Source of the DNA: Ruoffia tabacinasalis
GTDB taxonomy: Bacteria; Bacillota; Bacilli; Lactobacillales; Aerococcaceae
Direction: 5' to 3'
Length of the DNA stretch: 33,327 nt
Assembly (NCBI RefSeq): GCF_042652985.1
Contig: NZ_JBHSHQ010000068.1
Location: 1-33,327, forward strand
Both the position numbers and the translations under genes were made by a program. Shown piece after piece: positions 16,804 through 25,839 of the stretch; the stretch's first letter is position 1, and the number at the start of each line of letters is the position of its first letter. Below the pieces are notes generated by a model that was given only the letters and a program-made list of their open reading frames with translations, had not been told where the DNA came from and made no database searches.

Positions 16804-19677
16804 ATGGATATAAGTTATAAAAATGCAAAAGAATATCAAAGTAAAATCAATGACATTGAAAAGCTTTTAACTGAATCAGACGACTTATTTACTGACTATA
16901 ATGTTCGCTCATTAGCAACCAATTTAAGAAATCAAGCTGTAAAAGATAAGGTAGATGTATTACCAGTTAATGTTATACTTTCATTACTTGAAACACATTC
17001 AAAAGAAGTAAAAGTGGAAAATCAACCCTTCAATCAAAGAGCATTGTCAGTTATTTCAAAAATAATGCCCAATAATTACTCTGTTAATAATATATCATTA
17101 GCAAAGCAAAATTTATCAGACAAACTAGTATTGAATACCTTTCCTAAAATGATCGGAGCTGAAATATCAGAACAAAAACTCAAACTGCTGACAGTCTTAT
17201 TCGTGTCAGATGCCATCAAAGTGAAAAAAATTAATATAGAAAAAGAGTATATGCCAATGATAGTAGAGTTAAAAAACTCACTAGATTATATTATTCAACA
17301 TGATAAGAATGCATTTATGAAATTATTCCAACGAGGATCAATTAAGAAAAAACTTAATGATTCGCGAGAGAAATTTATGGCAAATTTCTATAAAATTGAG
17401 ACGCTCGAGAGAGAACTACAGCTTCTCGATAAAATATCAGTCAGTGAAATAGAGGTGCGCAACGACTTCAACTTAAATCCCTCAAAATACATGGAAAGAA
17501 TCTTGGCGGTTATTGAATATGACACAAAAGAAGGAGATTTATTAAATAAACTTATTGCTGAAAAAGTTGCAGAGCTTGAATATCGAATGATGGAATTTGA
17601 TGAGGAAGTCATTGAAAAACGCATTAGAGAAAGCTGGAATAAGACAAAAGAGATACAAATTCCTCATGAATTAGACTCCATGATGGTTGAAGTATTACAA
17701 GCTAATAGTGAGAAAGTGTTACCTATTAATGAACTGGATAGAATTGGTATCACAACAATTGGTGATTTGAAAAAGGAATCTGATAAATTACAGCAATTAA
17801 AAGATAATGTATCAGAGGAAGACTATGATGATTTAATAAATCAGTTAAATATTTTTGTAAAGACGATGGAAAAAGATTTTTACCCCCAATTGAGGTCAAA
17901 TAATCTCTCTGAGGAAGAAATCGAACTTCTAGGGCACCTCCACCACCGCCAACAATTGGAAAAATTTGAAAGAGATATTGTTAATAAAGCTAAAAATCTG
18001 TTAACCCAAGTGAAATCGATCTTAGAGATATTAGCTGAAAAAGATGCAAACGACTATAAACGACAATTTTATAACGATGATATTAAGCATACTATCACTC
18101 AATACAAGAAAAATCTATTTAACAGTTTAGAACAATTTATTGAACAATTTAGTGAAGTGCAAAACATTCCACTCGTACAGTTGACAACAAATGAAATCAG
18201 AAAAGATTTTGAGAAAAATAGTGCGAATTATTTTGCTATGTTAGATAGAGTTATGGGAGGATCTAAAACATATTCACCAAATGATCTGCCTTCTTTTATA
18301 GTTGAAAAAGTAAATCAGTACCCACTTAATACAGATAGTTTAAAAGTTACCTTAAGACCATATCAGGAATTTGGGACAAAGTATGCTTTGCAATATAAAA
18401 GTACTTTGCTAGGTGATGAGATGGGATTAGGAAAAACCATTCAAGGTATTGCGATGATTAATCATCTTTATTTAGATAATAATAAACATTCAATAGTTGT
18501 CTCACCCCTTAGTGTGTTGGCAAACTGGAAACGAGAAATTGAAAAATGGTCTGATTTACCAACCTATATATATCGAGGAGATTTGAGGAGAATTTCGCTG
18601 AATAAATGGCAAGAACAAGGTGGTATTTTACTAACAAACTTTGAACAAACTCACCATTTAGTAAATGATGACAAGTTGAAGCAATTAGACTTAATCATAG
18701 TAGATGAGGCTCATTACATAAAAAATGAAGCGACTAAGCGGGCCAAAAATGTCAATGCACTAGCTAAAAAATCAAAATATCATTTATATATGACAGGAAC
18801 ACCTATTGAAAATCGTTTAGAAGAGATGAAGAAGTTGATTTCGTATCTCAAACCTAAATTAGTTAGACGCATCGATCGATATTTTGCTGATTATGATCCT
18901 GAAAAGTTTAAACAACTTGTTTCTTATGTCTACTTAAGAAGAAAAAGAGATGAGGTTTTGAAAGAGCTACCTGAAATTGAAATGGTAGAACTATGGTCAA
19001 ACTTCTCAGAAATAGAGCAGGAATATTATAATCACGCTGTGTCATTAGGACTTAGTGGATTAATGAAGATGAGGCGGGCTGGTTTTGCCGGTGATGAACC
19101 TAAACATTCAGAAAAGGTTAAACAATTAATGGATATTTGCTTGGAAGCGAAAGAAAATGGAGATAAAGTTTTAATATTCTCTTATTTTAAAATTGTTTTA
19201 AACAAATTACTGAATCTACTTGGAGAAGATGTAGTGGGTATGATTTCTGGAGATGTTTCTACCAACCAACGACAAGATATGATCGATGCATTTACTGAAG
19301 CTGAAGATGGGAAGATACTTTTAAGTCAAATAGAAGCTGGGGGAGTAGGATTAAATATTCAAGCAGCCAATATTGTTATTTTATGCGAACCACAATGGAA
19401 ACCATCTACTGAGAACCAAGCGATAAGTAGAGTTTATCGAATGGGACAAACTAAAAATGTTATTGTATATCGTCTGCTGACTGAAGCAAGTATTGATGAA
19501 ACAATGTTAGAAATACTTGTCGAGAAGTCTGATATATTTAACCAATATGCGCACGATTCGCTTGTGTCAGATGCTTTTGATCGACGTCAAGCACAAGATG
19601 CAACGGTTGTGTCTGAAGATTCGCTGAAGAAGAAAGTGTTTGAGATTGAAAGACAAAGAGTCGAGCAATTAGCCTAG
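16804..19677 (+). CDS. SNF2-family DEAD/DEAH-type helicase/translocase
   Basis: Large ATP-driven DNA translocase of the SNF2 family, 957 residues from ATG 16804 (an in-frame GTG at 16798 is possible, but AGGG at 16791 is better spaced for the ATG). The C-terminal half holds all helicase motifs: LRPYQ (Q-like), GDEMGLGKT (about residue 537), DEAH (about 634), TGTPIENR (III), then the RecA2 domain with KVLIFSYF, GMISGDVS, ILLSQIEAGGVGLNIQAA and motif VI QAISRVYRMGQ. The first 500 residues are Lys/Glu-rich and helical, probably with coiled coils, and match no domain I recognise; there is no SWIM zinc finger. It stands alone with its own promoter and terminator between two decayed genes. The role may be repair, transcription recycling (RapA-like) or defence; nothing here decides. 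Only the helicase call is firm. Confidence 0.88.
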   Translation: MDISYKNAKEYQSKINDIEKLLTESDDLFTDYNVRSLATNLRNQAVKDKVDVLPVNVILSLLETHSKEVKVENQPFNQRALSVISKIMPNNYSVNNISLAKQNLSDKLVLNTFPKMIGAEISEQKLKLLTVLFVSDAIKVKKINIEKEYMPMIVELKNSLDYIIQHDKNAFMKLFQRGSIKKKLNDSREKFMANFYKIETLERELQLLDKISVSEIEVRNDFNLNPSKYMERILAVIEYDTKEGDLLNKLIAEKVAELEYRMMEFDEEVIEKRIRESWNKTKEIQIPHELDSMMVEVLQANSEKVLPINELDRIGITTIGDLKKESDKLQQLKDNVSEEDYDDLINQLNIFVKTMEKDFYPQLRSNNLSEEEIELLGHLHHRQQLEKFERDIVNKAKNLLTQVKSILEILAEKDANDYKRQFYNDDIKHTITQYKKNLFNSLEQFIEQFSEVQNIPLVQLTTNEIRKDFEKNSANYFAMLDRVMGGSKTYSPNDLPSFIVEKVNQYPLNTDSLKVTLRPYQEFGTKYALQYKSTLLGDEMGLGKTIQGIAMINHLYLDNNKHSIVVSPLSVLANWKREIEKWSDLPTYIYRGDLRRISLNKWQEQGGILLTNFEQTHHLVNDDKLKQLDLIIVDEAHYIKNEATKRAKNVNALAKKSKYHLYMTGTPIENRLEEMKKLISYLKPKLVRRIDRYFADYDPEKFKQLVSYVYLRRKRDEVLKELPEIEMVELWSNFSEIEQEYYNHAVSLGLSGLMKMRRAGFAGDEPKHSEKVKQLMDICLEAKENGDKVLIFSYFKIVLNKLLNLLGEDVVGMISGDVSTNQRQDMIDAFTEAEDGKILLSQIEAGGVGLNIQAANIVILCEPQWKPSTENQAISRVYRMGQTKNVIVYRLLTEASIDETMLEILVEKSDIFNQYAHDSLVSDAFDRRQAQDATVVSEDSLKKKVFEIERQRVEQLA

Positions 19678-19724
19678 TTAGTCTAAGAATTAGCCAATTT
19701 AAAGTAATCTCTCCCCACACCCTT

Positions 19725-19760
19725 CCCACTCTGTTGTTTAATCAACAGAGTGGGTTTTTT
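19725..19760 (+). terminator. Terminator of the SNF2 gene
   Basis: Twelve-base perfect stem CCCACTCTGTTG (19725-19736) with CAACAGAGTGGG (19743-19754), six T. Confidence 0.93.
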
Positions 19761-19835
19761 GTTGATCACATCAAATTCAAATAACAATTAGAATGATGTG
19801 CATAATAAAAGACAGCACAGAGATGGGGATACTAT

Positions 19836-20106
19836 ATGAAGATACATAAGTTACAGTTTGGTTTAGATACATTTGGTGAAGTGGCGTTAGATAGCCTAAC
19901 GGGCGAGCGTATTAGCTTTGAAGAGTCATTGCGAAACATTGTTGAAGAAGGTAAATTAGCGGAAGAAGTTGGGATTGATTTGTTTGCTTTAGGAAACATC
20001 ACCGTGAAGAATATTCTATCTCAAGTCCACAAATATTACTGGCTACTTTAGCAACCGTCACGGAGGAATTATCTTAGGAACGGGTGTATTCGTCCTGGAT
20101 GATTAA
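19836..20106 (+). pseudogene. Remnant of a luciferase-like flavin monooxygenase
   Basis: The frame from ATG 19836 contains LDTFGEVALDSLTGERISF and LRNIVEEGKLAEEVGIDLFA, the N-terminal hallmark of LLM-class flavin-dependent oxidoreductases (normally 320-360 residues). After residue 66 the frame shifts. Other frames carry ILLATLATVTEEL and then LGTGVFVLDD to a stop at 20106, matching the next conserved block (VLAAIAARTxxIRLGSGVxVLSSDDP). At least two frameshifts and a large 3' deletion are present. Confidence 0.7.
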
Positions 20107-20207
20107 AAATAACTAGATGCTAAGATTAAAACAACTAAACTGCTAGAGACTATGGAAAGTTACTGGTAGTTTTTTTATCTAGATTATTTGATTTCAAGGC
20201 TTGAGGG

Positions 20208-20356
20208 CGTCGCGACCCCTCGAAACGATCTGTTTTGTCAGGCTTTAGCGTGGTGCCTCCCTGCGACGGTCCCAATTGTTTGAAATGGAGCGTGGCGCCT
20301 CTTCGCGACGCACTGTAATCTAGAAAGCAGACCGTGGCACCCACTCACGACGCCCC
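20208..20356 (+). repeat. 42-bp-period GC-rich repeat array B (4 units)
   Basis: CGTGG-type cores begin at 20208 (degenerate), 20249, 20291 and 20333, giving intervals of 41, 42 and 42 bp. The best unit is GCGTGGCGCCTCTTCGCGAC (from 20290), an imperfect palindrome. Units are separated by AT-richer spacers. Read on the minus strand the period equals 14 codons and gives diverged ASRRGATL-like repeats, but with stop codons and no start signals, so coding is unlikely. Confidence 0.7.
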
Positions 20357-20574
20357 ATCTTCTAATTTACAAATATATTAAAGAGGGAGCTATTTTGGAT
20401 TGTAACGGGAGTAGTGCCATGTGGCAATGGGTGTATTATAACGGATTTTAATTTAGAGATTGGTAGCATAAAAAAATATTATTCGTTTTAGAATTATTAA
20501 TGAAACCTCTTACAATGAATTATATAAATTTATAGGTGATTATAAATTAACATAGTGAGTTAGGAGCCAAATAC
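20357..20574. other. Intergenic stretch without recognisable genes
   Basis: AT-rich DNA between the repeat array and the aldehyde dehydrogenase promoter. No frame longer than about 30 codons with a start signal and no clear hairpin with a T-run was seen. Confidence 0.5.
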
Positions 20575-20602
20575 TAGCAAGCGCTATCATTTGTGTTATA
20601 AT
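20575..20602 (+). promoter_or_regulatory. Promoter with overlapping cre site for the aldehyde dehydrogenase
   Basis: TATAAT at 20597-20602. TAGCAAGCGCTATCA (20575-20589) matches 13 of 15 positions of the CcpA cre consensus and covers the expected -35 region, so the gene is probably repressed by CcpA when preferred sugars are present. Confidence 0.65.
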
Positions 20603-20636
20603 AAAAATATATATTATTCTAAGGAGGAATTATTTT

Positions 20637-22010
20637 ATGGCATATCAAACAAAGTATCCCTTTACTAACGAGGTTTTGAAGACATACGAAAATATTTCGG
20701 ATCAAGAGATTGAGAAACATCTAGAGAATGGTCACAGGTTATACAAACAATGGCGCAAAGAGGGGCAATTAGAAGATAGAAAAGCGGTCTTATATAAAGT
20801 AGCTGAAATTTTACGTCGTGATATCGATAAATACGCTGAGATTATGACAAAAGATATGGGTAAATTATTCGAAGAAGCTAAGGGTGAAGTCGAATTATCT
20901 GCTTCCATCGCAGAATACTATGCTGATAAGGCTGACGAATTCCTGGAACCAATTCCTTTTGAAACAGATACAGGAGACGCTTATGTCGTGCGCCAAGCAA
21001 CAGGGGTGATTATGGCAGTGGAGCCATGGAACTTCCCTTACTACCAAATTATGCGCGTATTCGCACCAAACTATGTAGCAGGTAACCCAATGGTTCTTAA
21101 GCATGCTTCCATCTGTCCAGAATCTGCTCAAGCCTTTGAAGATTTAGTAAAAGAAGCTGGCGGGCAAGAAGGAGCCTACAAGAACTTATTCGCAGATTAT
21201 GATCAAGTTGCTAAAGTGATTGCTGATCCGCGTGTTTCAGGTGTTTGTCTAACAGGTTCTGAACGTGGGGGAGCAACGATTGCTGAGATTGCTGGGCGTA
21301 ACTTGAAGAAATCGACCTTAGAACTTGGTGGTAATGATGCATTTATCGTCTTGGATGATGCGAACTTAGATGGCCTAAAAGAATTACTACCAGGCTTACG
21401 TTTGAATAATGCCGGGCAAGTGTGTACTTCTTCTAAACGTTTCATCGTGACAGAGAAAAATTACGATGCATTCTTAGAGATATTAGTTGAAAGCTTCAAA
21501 GGAGCTAAATGGGGAGATCCAATGGATCCAGAAACAACCTTAGCCCCACTATCATCAGCAAAAGCGAAAGAAGAGGTCTTAGAACTAATTCAATTAGCAG
21601 TTGATAATGGAGCAAAAGTGGTTTATGGTAACGAGCCGATTGACCATCCAGGTAACTTTGTAATGCAAACGATATTGACTGATATTACAAAAGACAACCC
21701 AATCTTTAATCAAGAAATCTTTGGTCCCGTAGCTATCGTTCATAAAGTTAAAGATGAAGATGAGGCGGTAGAGTTAGCTAACGATTCTAGTTATGGGCTT
21801 GGTGGTTCAGTTTATGGTGAGGATTTAGACCATGCTCGCAAAGTTGCCGAAAAAGTGGAGACAGGGATGTCCTTTATGAACTCTGGTTGGACCTCACTGC
21901 CAGAATTGCCATTCGGTGGCGTTAAAAACTCAGGTTATGGTCGCGAATTAAGTGAATTAGGCTTTACTGCTTTCTTAAATGAACATTTAATTTATACACC
22001 TAAACAATAA
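20637..22010 (+). CDS. NAD(P)-dependent aldehyde dehydrogenase (succinate-semialdehyde type)
   Basis: Oxidises an aldehyde to the acid; the closest family by sequence feel is succinate-semialdehyde dehydrogenase (GabD/Sad), 457 residues, matching that group's length. Motifs: EPWNFPYYQIMR (cofactor region, from residue 129), TGSERGG, general-base Glu229 in LELGGND, nucleophile Cys263 in NNAGQVCTSS, EIFGPVA and PFGGVKNSGYGRELS near the end. RBS AAGGAGG precedes ATG 20637. It is monocistronic with a cre-overlapped promoter. Since acetoin cleavage yields acetaldehyde, an acetaldehyde-oxidising role in the same metabolic state is conceivable, but the residues seen do not settle the substrate. Confidence 0.88.
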   Translation: MAYQTKYPFTNEVLKTYENISDQEIEKHLENGHRLYKQWRKEGQLEDRKAVLYKVAEILRRDIDKYAEIMTKDMGKLFEEAKGEVELSASIAEYYADKADEFLEPIPFETDTGDAYVVRQATGVIMAVEPWNFPYYQIMRVFAPNYVAGNPMVLKHASICPESAQAFEDLVKEAGGQEGAYKNLFADYDQVAKVIADPRVSGVCLTGSERGGATIAEIAGRNLKKSTLELGGNDAFIVLDDANLDGLKELLPGLRLNNAGQVCTSSKRFIVTEKNYDAFLEILVESFKGAKWGDPMDPETTLAPLSSAKAKEEVLELIQLAVDNGAKVVYGNEPIDHPGNFVMQTILTDITKDNPIFNQEIFGPVAIVHKVKDEDEAVELANDSSYGLGGSVYGEDLDHARKVAEKVETGMSFMNSGWTSLPELPFGGVKNSGYGRELSELGFTAFLNEHLIYTPKQ

Positions 22011-22031
22011 AATACCTTCTAATATAATGGA

Positions 22032-22060
22032 TAGGACTTGTAAACCAGGTCCTATTTCCT
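22032..22060 (+). terminator. Weak terminator after the aldehyde dehydrogenase
   Basis: TAGGACTTG (22032-22040) pairs with CAGGTCCTA (22046-22054), followed by a pyrimidine tract broken by C and A. A second hairpin with a better T-run (about 22234-22267) lies just before the ISL3 element. Confidence 0.5.
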
Positions 22061-22387
22061 ACTTTTAGTCAAGTACTATTTAGAGAGACATCAGTAGAAT
22101 AATAGGCATACCAAATAATACTTCAAAAGACTACTTTTTGTAGAAATTTGGTACAATTTAATTAATCATATCGTTTCCCATGTCGTACTAAATAGTGAAT
22201 AGATCTTAGAAATCAGTCCCTACATCCAATCAGAACGACCTTATGCTTTTTAGTGTGAGGTTGTTTTTTTGGTTTTATATTTTTTAGTGTTGGTGAGAAA
22301 TCACCCGCACTATTTTTGTATACACAAAAAGCCAGTGATTTCCGTTATGATGTAAGTACGACCAAACACATAAGAAAGGAAATCGAC

Positions 22388-23295
22388 ATGGCTTACTTAC
22401 ATTCTACCGGCATCGGTTCAATCGACGTCCCTGGATGTGAAGGTGACCCATCGAAAAGTTCTCACGGTGACGGGGATCTCGATCATTTGCCTCAAGCCTG
22501 TTCTCACTGTGGCTGTCTAAATCAAAGTAGTCATGATATCATACGAAACGGTACGATGAATTCCGTCGTTTTATTGGGACAATACAACTTTCAGCCTGTC
22601 TATTAAAAGTTAAGGAAACAACGCTATTTGTGTAAACATTGCCGTGGGCCACAGTAGCTGTCACTTCCTTAAGTCGCTGGCATTGTTTTATTTCTAATGC
22701 GGTGAAGTATGTCATCCTTGAAGAATTAGCTCAGATGCAGTCCATGACCTTCATCGCCCAACACCTGAATGTTTCAACCACGACGGTTATCCGTCAATTA
22801 AAAACCTATGGGGACAACCTAAATCCTAAATCCAGTTGCTTACCGTCCCACTTGACGATCGATGAATTTAAATCGGTTAAAAATGTTCCTGGGGCAATGT
22901 CGTGTCTGTTAATGAATAACGCGACACATCAAATGGTGGATATCCTTGAAGGCCGAACTCAACTGTATTTAAGGGCTTATTTCTTACGGTTCTCACTGGA
23001 AGAACGGCGGCAGGTAAAAACCATCACCATGGATAGGTATTCCCACACAAGATGAGAACAGCGTTTCGAACCTTAACTTCCTACGCGTTAGATATTAAAA
23101 ACAGCTTAACTTATACACTCTCGAATAGCGTTGTGGAAGGCACCGTAAATAAAAATCAAGATAATCAAACGATCTGACTAAGGTTATCGCAATTACGGTC
23201 ACTTAAGATGTCGTATTTTAATCTCAACCCAACTTCAGCAACTTAATGCTGAATCTGTACGCCCATTGTATTTTTGTGACGAAGAGGCTCTATAA
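22388..23295 (+). pseudogene. ISL3-family transposase, multiple frameshifts
   Basis: Pieces in several frames follow the ISL3 transposase order: zinc-binding CSHCGC; then KLRKQRYLCKHC in another frame; HTH region SMTFIAQHLNVSTTTVIRQL and DDE-domain LTIDEFKSVKNVPGAM in an open frame at 22639-23055; then YALDIKNSLTYTLSNSVVEG; and finally RPLYFCDEEAL with its stop at 23293-23295. Internal stops at about 22604 and 23053, plus a deletion after VKTITMDRYS, rule out a working enzyme. Confidence 0.85.
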
Positions 23296-23335
23296 AAGTA
23301 TATCCTCCAATCCAACAGATCGCGAAATAACTTAC

Positions 23336-23371
23336 ATCAAAAAATAAGACGATAGAACTAAATCTATCGCC
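23336..23371 (-). terminator. Minus-strand terminator inside the ISL3 right end
   Basis: On the minus strand, GGCGATAGATT pairs with CTATCGTC (23348-23371), followed by TTATTTTTTG. It is the first clear terminator downstream of dapL on that strand. Confidence 0.7.
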
Positions 23372-23489
23372 TTAAATATTCACCAACATTATTTGACAAA
23401 GAACCAAAGTAAGACTAAAATCTAACCTTTGGGGGTATCATTATACCAAAATTTAATCTACTAACAAAATCGCCTACACTCTCTAAACC

Positions 23490-24710
23490 CTACTCACTAT
23501 AATACTTCTGCAATCTCTCAACAGCTTTTTCAGTATTATCCCGAGTATTGAAAGCAGTCAGTCTAAAGTAGCCTTCCCCACTTGGGCCGAAGCCGACCCC
23601 TGGGGTCCCCACTACTTGAACTTTTTCCAATAACTGATCGAAGAATTCCCAGGATGAGACACCAACTGGCGTTTTAAGCCAAATATAAGGTGCATTGTCG
23701 CCACCATAAACGGTTGCACCTACTTCTTTCAAACCTTCCTTGATCATTCGAGCATTTTCCATATAATAGCTAATATTTTCCTCGATTTGTGTCCTGGCAG
23801 GTTCTTGGTAACAAGCCCAACCGGCTCTTTGGATGATGTAAGGGGCGCCATTGAATTTGGTCGATTGACGGCGGTGCCACATTTGGTTCAAATTCATATT
23901 TTGGAAAGTCAGTGCTTTTGGAACGACGGAGTATCCCAAACGTAAGCCAGTAAAACCGGCTTTCTTAGAGAAACTACGGACCTCAATCGCACAACGCTCG
24001 GCACCTTCACATTCATAGATGGAATGAGGAATACCGTCTTCTTGAATATAAGCTTCATAAGCTGCATCGAAGAGGATTAAACTTTCATTTTCTAAGGCAA
24101 AATCGACCCATTGTTGCAGTTCGTCTTTCGTTAGAGTCATCCCAGTCGGGTTATTGGGGTAGCATAAGTAGATGACATCAACTTTCTCAGTAGGGAGGGC
24201 AGGTCGGAAGTGATTTTCCGCATGACTTTCTAAATAGACAAGCTCACTCCATTGACCAAGCTCTTCATTCCATTCGCCCAAGCGACCTGTGAGTACATTG
24301 CTGTCGATGTAGACAGGGTAGATAGGGTCTCCCATGGCGATGATGCTATCGAGTGCGAATAATTCTTGCAAGTTGGCGATATCACTTTTGGCGCCGTCTG
24401 ATACAAAGACTTCACTGCTATCCATTGACAGGCCAACTTCTTGATAATCATGTTGGGCTATTGCCTCTCTCAGAAAGTCATAACCGCCTTCAGGGCCATA
24501 ACCACGAAAAGTATCAGTAGAAGCTTGTTCATCCACTGCTTGATGGAGGGCTTGAATGATTCCTGGAACAAGGGGTTGGGTCACATCCCCGATGCCTAAA
24601 CGAATAATCTCTTTGTCAGGGTTTAGTTGAGTGTAAGTGTCAATTTTTTGAGCAATGGTTGAGAATAAGTAACTGTCAGAAATCCTTGAATAATTATGAT
24701 TTGCTTGCAT
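23490..24710 (-). CDS. dapL: LL-diaminopimelate aminotransferase
   Basis: PLP enzyme (EC 2.6.1.83) converting tetrahydrodipicolinate directly to LL-diaminopimelate, bypassing the acyl-blocked route. The 406 residues match DapL length. Seen: N-terminal SYLFSTIAQK, IRLGIGDVTQPL, YGPEGGYDFLREAI, VFVSDGAKSDI, CYPNNPTGM, DAAYEAYI, and the PLP-lysine motif SFSKKAGFTGLRLG. The frame stays open upstream to 24809, but that part overlaps dapF; ATG 24710 is chosen because AGGAGG sits just ahead and the family begins there. It follows dapF by 11 bp, so the pair forms one operon under the lysine riboswitch. DapL in a lactobacillales-like genome is less common than the acetyl pathway. Confidence 0.93.
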   Translation of the reverse strand: MQANHNYSRISDSYLFSTIAQKIDTYTQLNPDKEIIRLGIGDVTQPLVPGIIQALHQAVDEQASTDTFRGYGPEGGYDFLREAIAQHDYQEVGLSMDSSEVFVSDGAKSDIANLQELFALDSIIAMGDPIYPVYIDSNVLTGRLGEWNEELGQWSELVYLESHAENHFRPALPTEKVDVIYLCYPNNPTGMTLTKDELQQWVDFALENESLILFDAAYEAYIQEDGIPHSIYECEGAERCAIEVRSFSKKAGFTGLRLGYSVVPKALTFQNMNLNQMWHRRQSTKFNGAPYIIQRAGWACYQEPARTQIEENISYYMENARMIKEGLKEVGATVYGGDNAPYIWLKTPVGVSSWEFFDQLLEKVQVVGTPGVGFGPSGEGYFRLTAFNTRDNTEKAVERLQKYYSE

Positions 24711-24721
24711 GATAAATCCTC

Positions 24722-25597
24722 CTAATGTACTTGTGGAAAGTAGTGACCAGTGAATGAAGTGCGGGCAGGGCCTTCCATATAAACATGCCCTGTGTCGCTC
24801 CGATCCCACGTGATTGTGAGTGTTCCCCCTAAGAGGTTCACCTTAATCGTCTCTTCAGTAAGACCATTCAACACCCCGGCGACCGCAACCGCACAGGCGC
24901 CGGTTCCGCAAGCCAAAGTCTCGCCACTCCCACGTTCCCACACGCGCATGCTAATTTCTTGGCGGTTGTGAACGTGGGCAAATTCGGTATTGATTTGTTC
25001 AGGAAAGCGCGTGTCATATTCAAAGCAAGGTCCAAGTGCTTGTAAGTCCAAGTCTTTGATATTTTCTTGAAAGATAACGAGATGAGGGTTCCCCATCGAT
25101 ACACCAGTCACTTGATAAGCTTGCCCGGCGATTGTAATGGCCTGATTAATCCATTGGTCTTCCTCTGCCGTAATTGGAATCAAGGCCGTGTCGATAATTG
25201 CTTGGCCCATATTGACCCGAGCTCCTGTGACTTCACCTTGATCATTGAAAATGAGCTGGACGGTTTTGACGCCACTTAGTGTCTCAATCTCAATCGATTT
25301 TTGATCCCAAAGGCCATTGTCGTAGATAAATTTGGCTAAACAACGGATGCCATTGCCACACATCCGACCTTCGCTGCCATCTAGGTTGAACATCCGCATC
25401 TGGAAATCTGCCTTATTAGATGGGCGAAGCACGATGAGACCATCACTACCAATGCCAAAGTGTTGTTCACTTACTTGAATTGCTAATTCTGCTAGATCTT
25501 CAATCTCTTCCTTTAAGTCATTAATATAAACATAGTCATTGCCAATTCCTTCCATTTTTGTAAAGGGAATGGCCTTTTTATTTGTTAATTTTGTCAT
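24722..25597 (-). CDS. dapF: Diaminopimelate epimerase
   Basis: Converts LL- to meso-diaminopimelate, the step after DapL, for lysine and cell-wall synthesis. Cofactor-independent enzyme of 291 residues (family 270-290) with the two catalytic cysteines: Cys80 in EGRMCGNGIRC and Cys230 in LACGTGACAVA, plus GNDYVYIN near the N-terminus and GNPHLVIF. ATG at 25597 lies behind an AGGAGAG-type RBS, about 25 nt downstream of a riboswitch terminator. No other dap genes are in the window, so dapA/dapB must be elsewhere. Confidence 0.96.
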   Translation of the reverse strand: MTKLTNKKAIPFTKMEGIGNDYVYINDLKEEIEDLAELAIQVSEQHFGIGSDGLIVLRPSNKADFQMRMFNLDGSEGRMCGNGIRCLAKFIYDNGLWDQKSIEIETLSGVKTVQLIFNDQGEVTGARVNMGQAIIDTALIPITAEEDQWINQAITIAGQAYQVTGVSMGNPHLVIFQENIKDLDLQALGPCFEYDTRFPEQINTEFAHVHNRQEISMRVWERGSGETLACGTGACAVAVAGVLNGLTEETIKVNLLGGTLTITWDRSDTGHVYMEGPARTSFTGHYFPQVH

Positions 25598-25621
25598 TAC
25601 ACTCTCTCCTTAATTTAGTGA

Positions 25622-25831
25622 ATAAAAAATAGGACCACGAACAAAAGTCCATGATCCTTCCAGTAGAAGAGTGGTATACTTTTGCCCGGTAATTGCTTGC
25701 ACAATCAGCTTAACTGGCAGTTAAGTTGAACAGTTAGCCACCTATTATGATGACTAACCAACGATAATTCGTTTCGGCGATATCCCCTCAGACCCATAAG
25801 TCCTCATGTCAACCGCACCTCGCACAATACC
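25622..25831 (-). promoter_or_regulatory. Lysine riboswitch (L box) with terminator
   Basis: Read on the minus strand the leader shows GAGGTGCGG, then GAGGGGATATCGCCGAAACG, TGGTTAG and a GGCTAAC arm, the conserved core of the L box. The closing helix GGTATTG/CAATTACC lies at about 25825-25831 and 25688-25695. Downstream is an intrinsic terminator: GGATCATGGAC (complement of 25647-25657) pairs over 11 bp with GTTCGTGGTCC (complement of 25632-25642), followed by TATTTTTTATT. Lysine binding should favour termination, lowering dapF-dapL. Confidence 0.9.
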
Positions 25832-25839
25832 TTTTTTAT

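Larger units (their letters stand above)
22271..23405 (+). mobile_element. Decayed ISL3-family insertion sequence
   Basis: Bounded by imperfect 26-bp inverted repeats: left 22271-22296 (ends AGTGTTGGTGA) and right 23380-23405 (starts TCACCAACATT, ends AAAGAACC), about 18 of 26 matching. The right-end sequence is characteristic of lactobacillal ISL3 elements. The single transposase gene inside is broken. No 8-bp target duplication is visible, so the flanks have changed since insertion or the element has rearranged. Confidence 0.8.

Noticed and set aside
20150..20344. 64-codon minus-strand ORF with ASRRGATL-like repeats
   Set aside because: Upstream units of the same frame contain stops and no RBS exists; explained by the DNA repeat array.
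23416..23460. TATAAT-like stretch on the minus strand between dapL and ISL3 as a promoter
   Set aside because: It would read into the dead ISL3 element, with no gene on that strand and no -35 box.
24711..24809. Longer dapL start adding 33 residues
   Set aside because: The extension overlaps the dapF coding end, has no family similarity, and the ATG at 24710 has a full AGGAGG.
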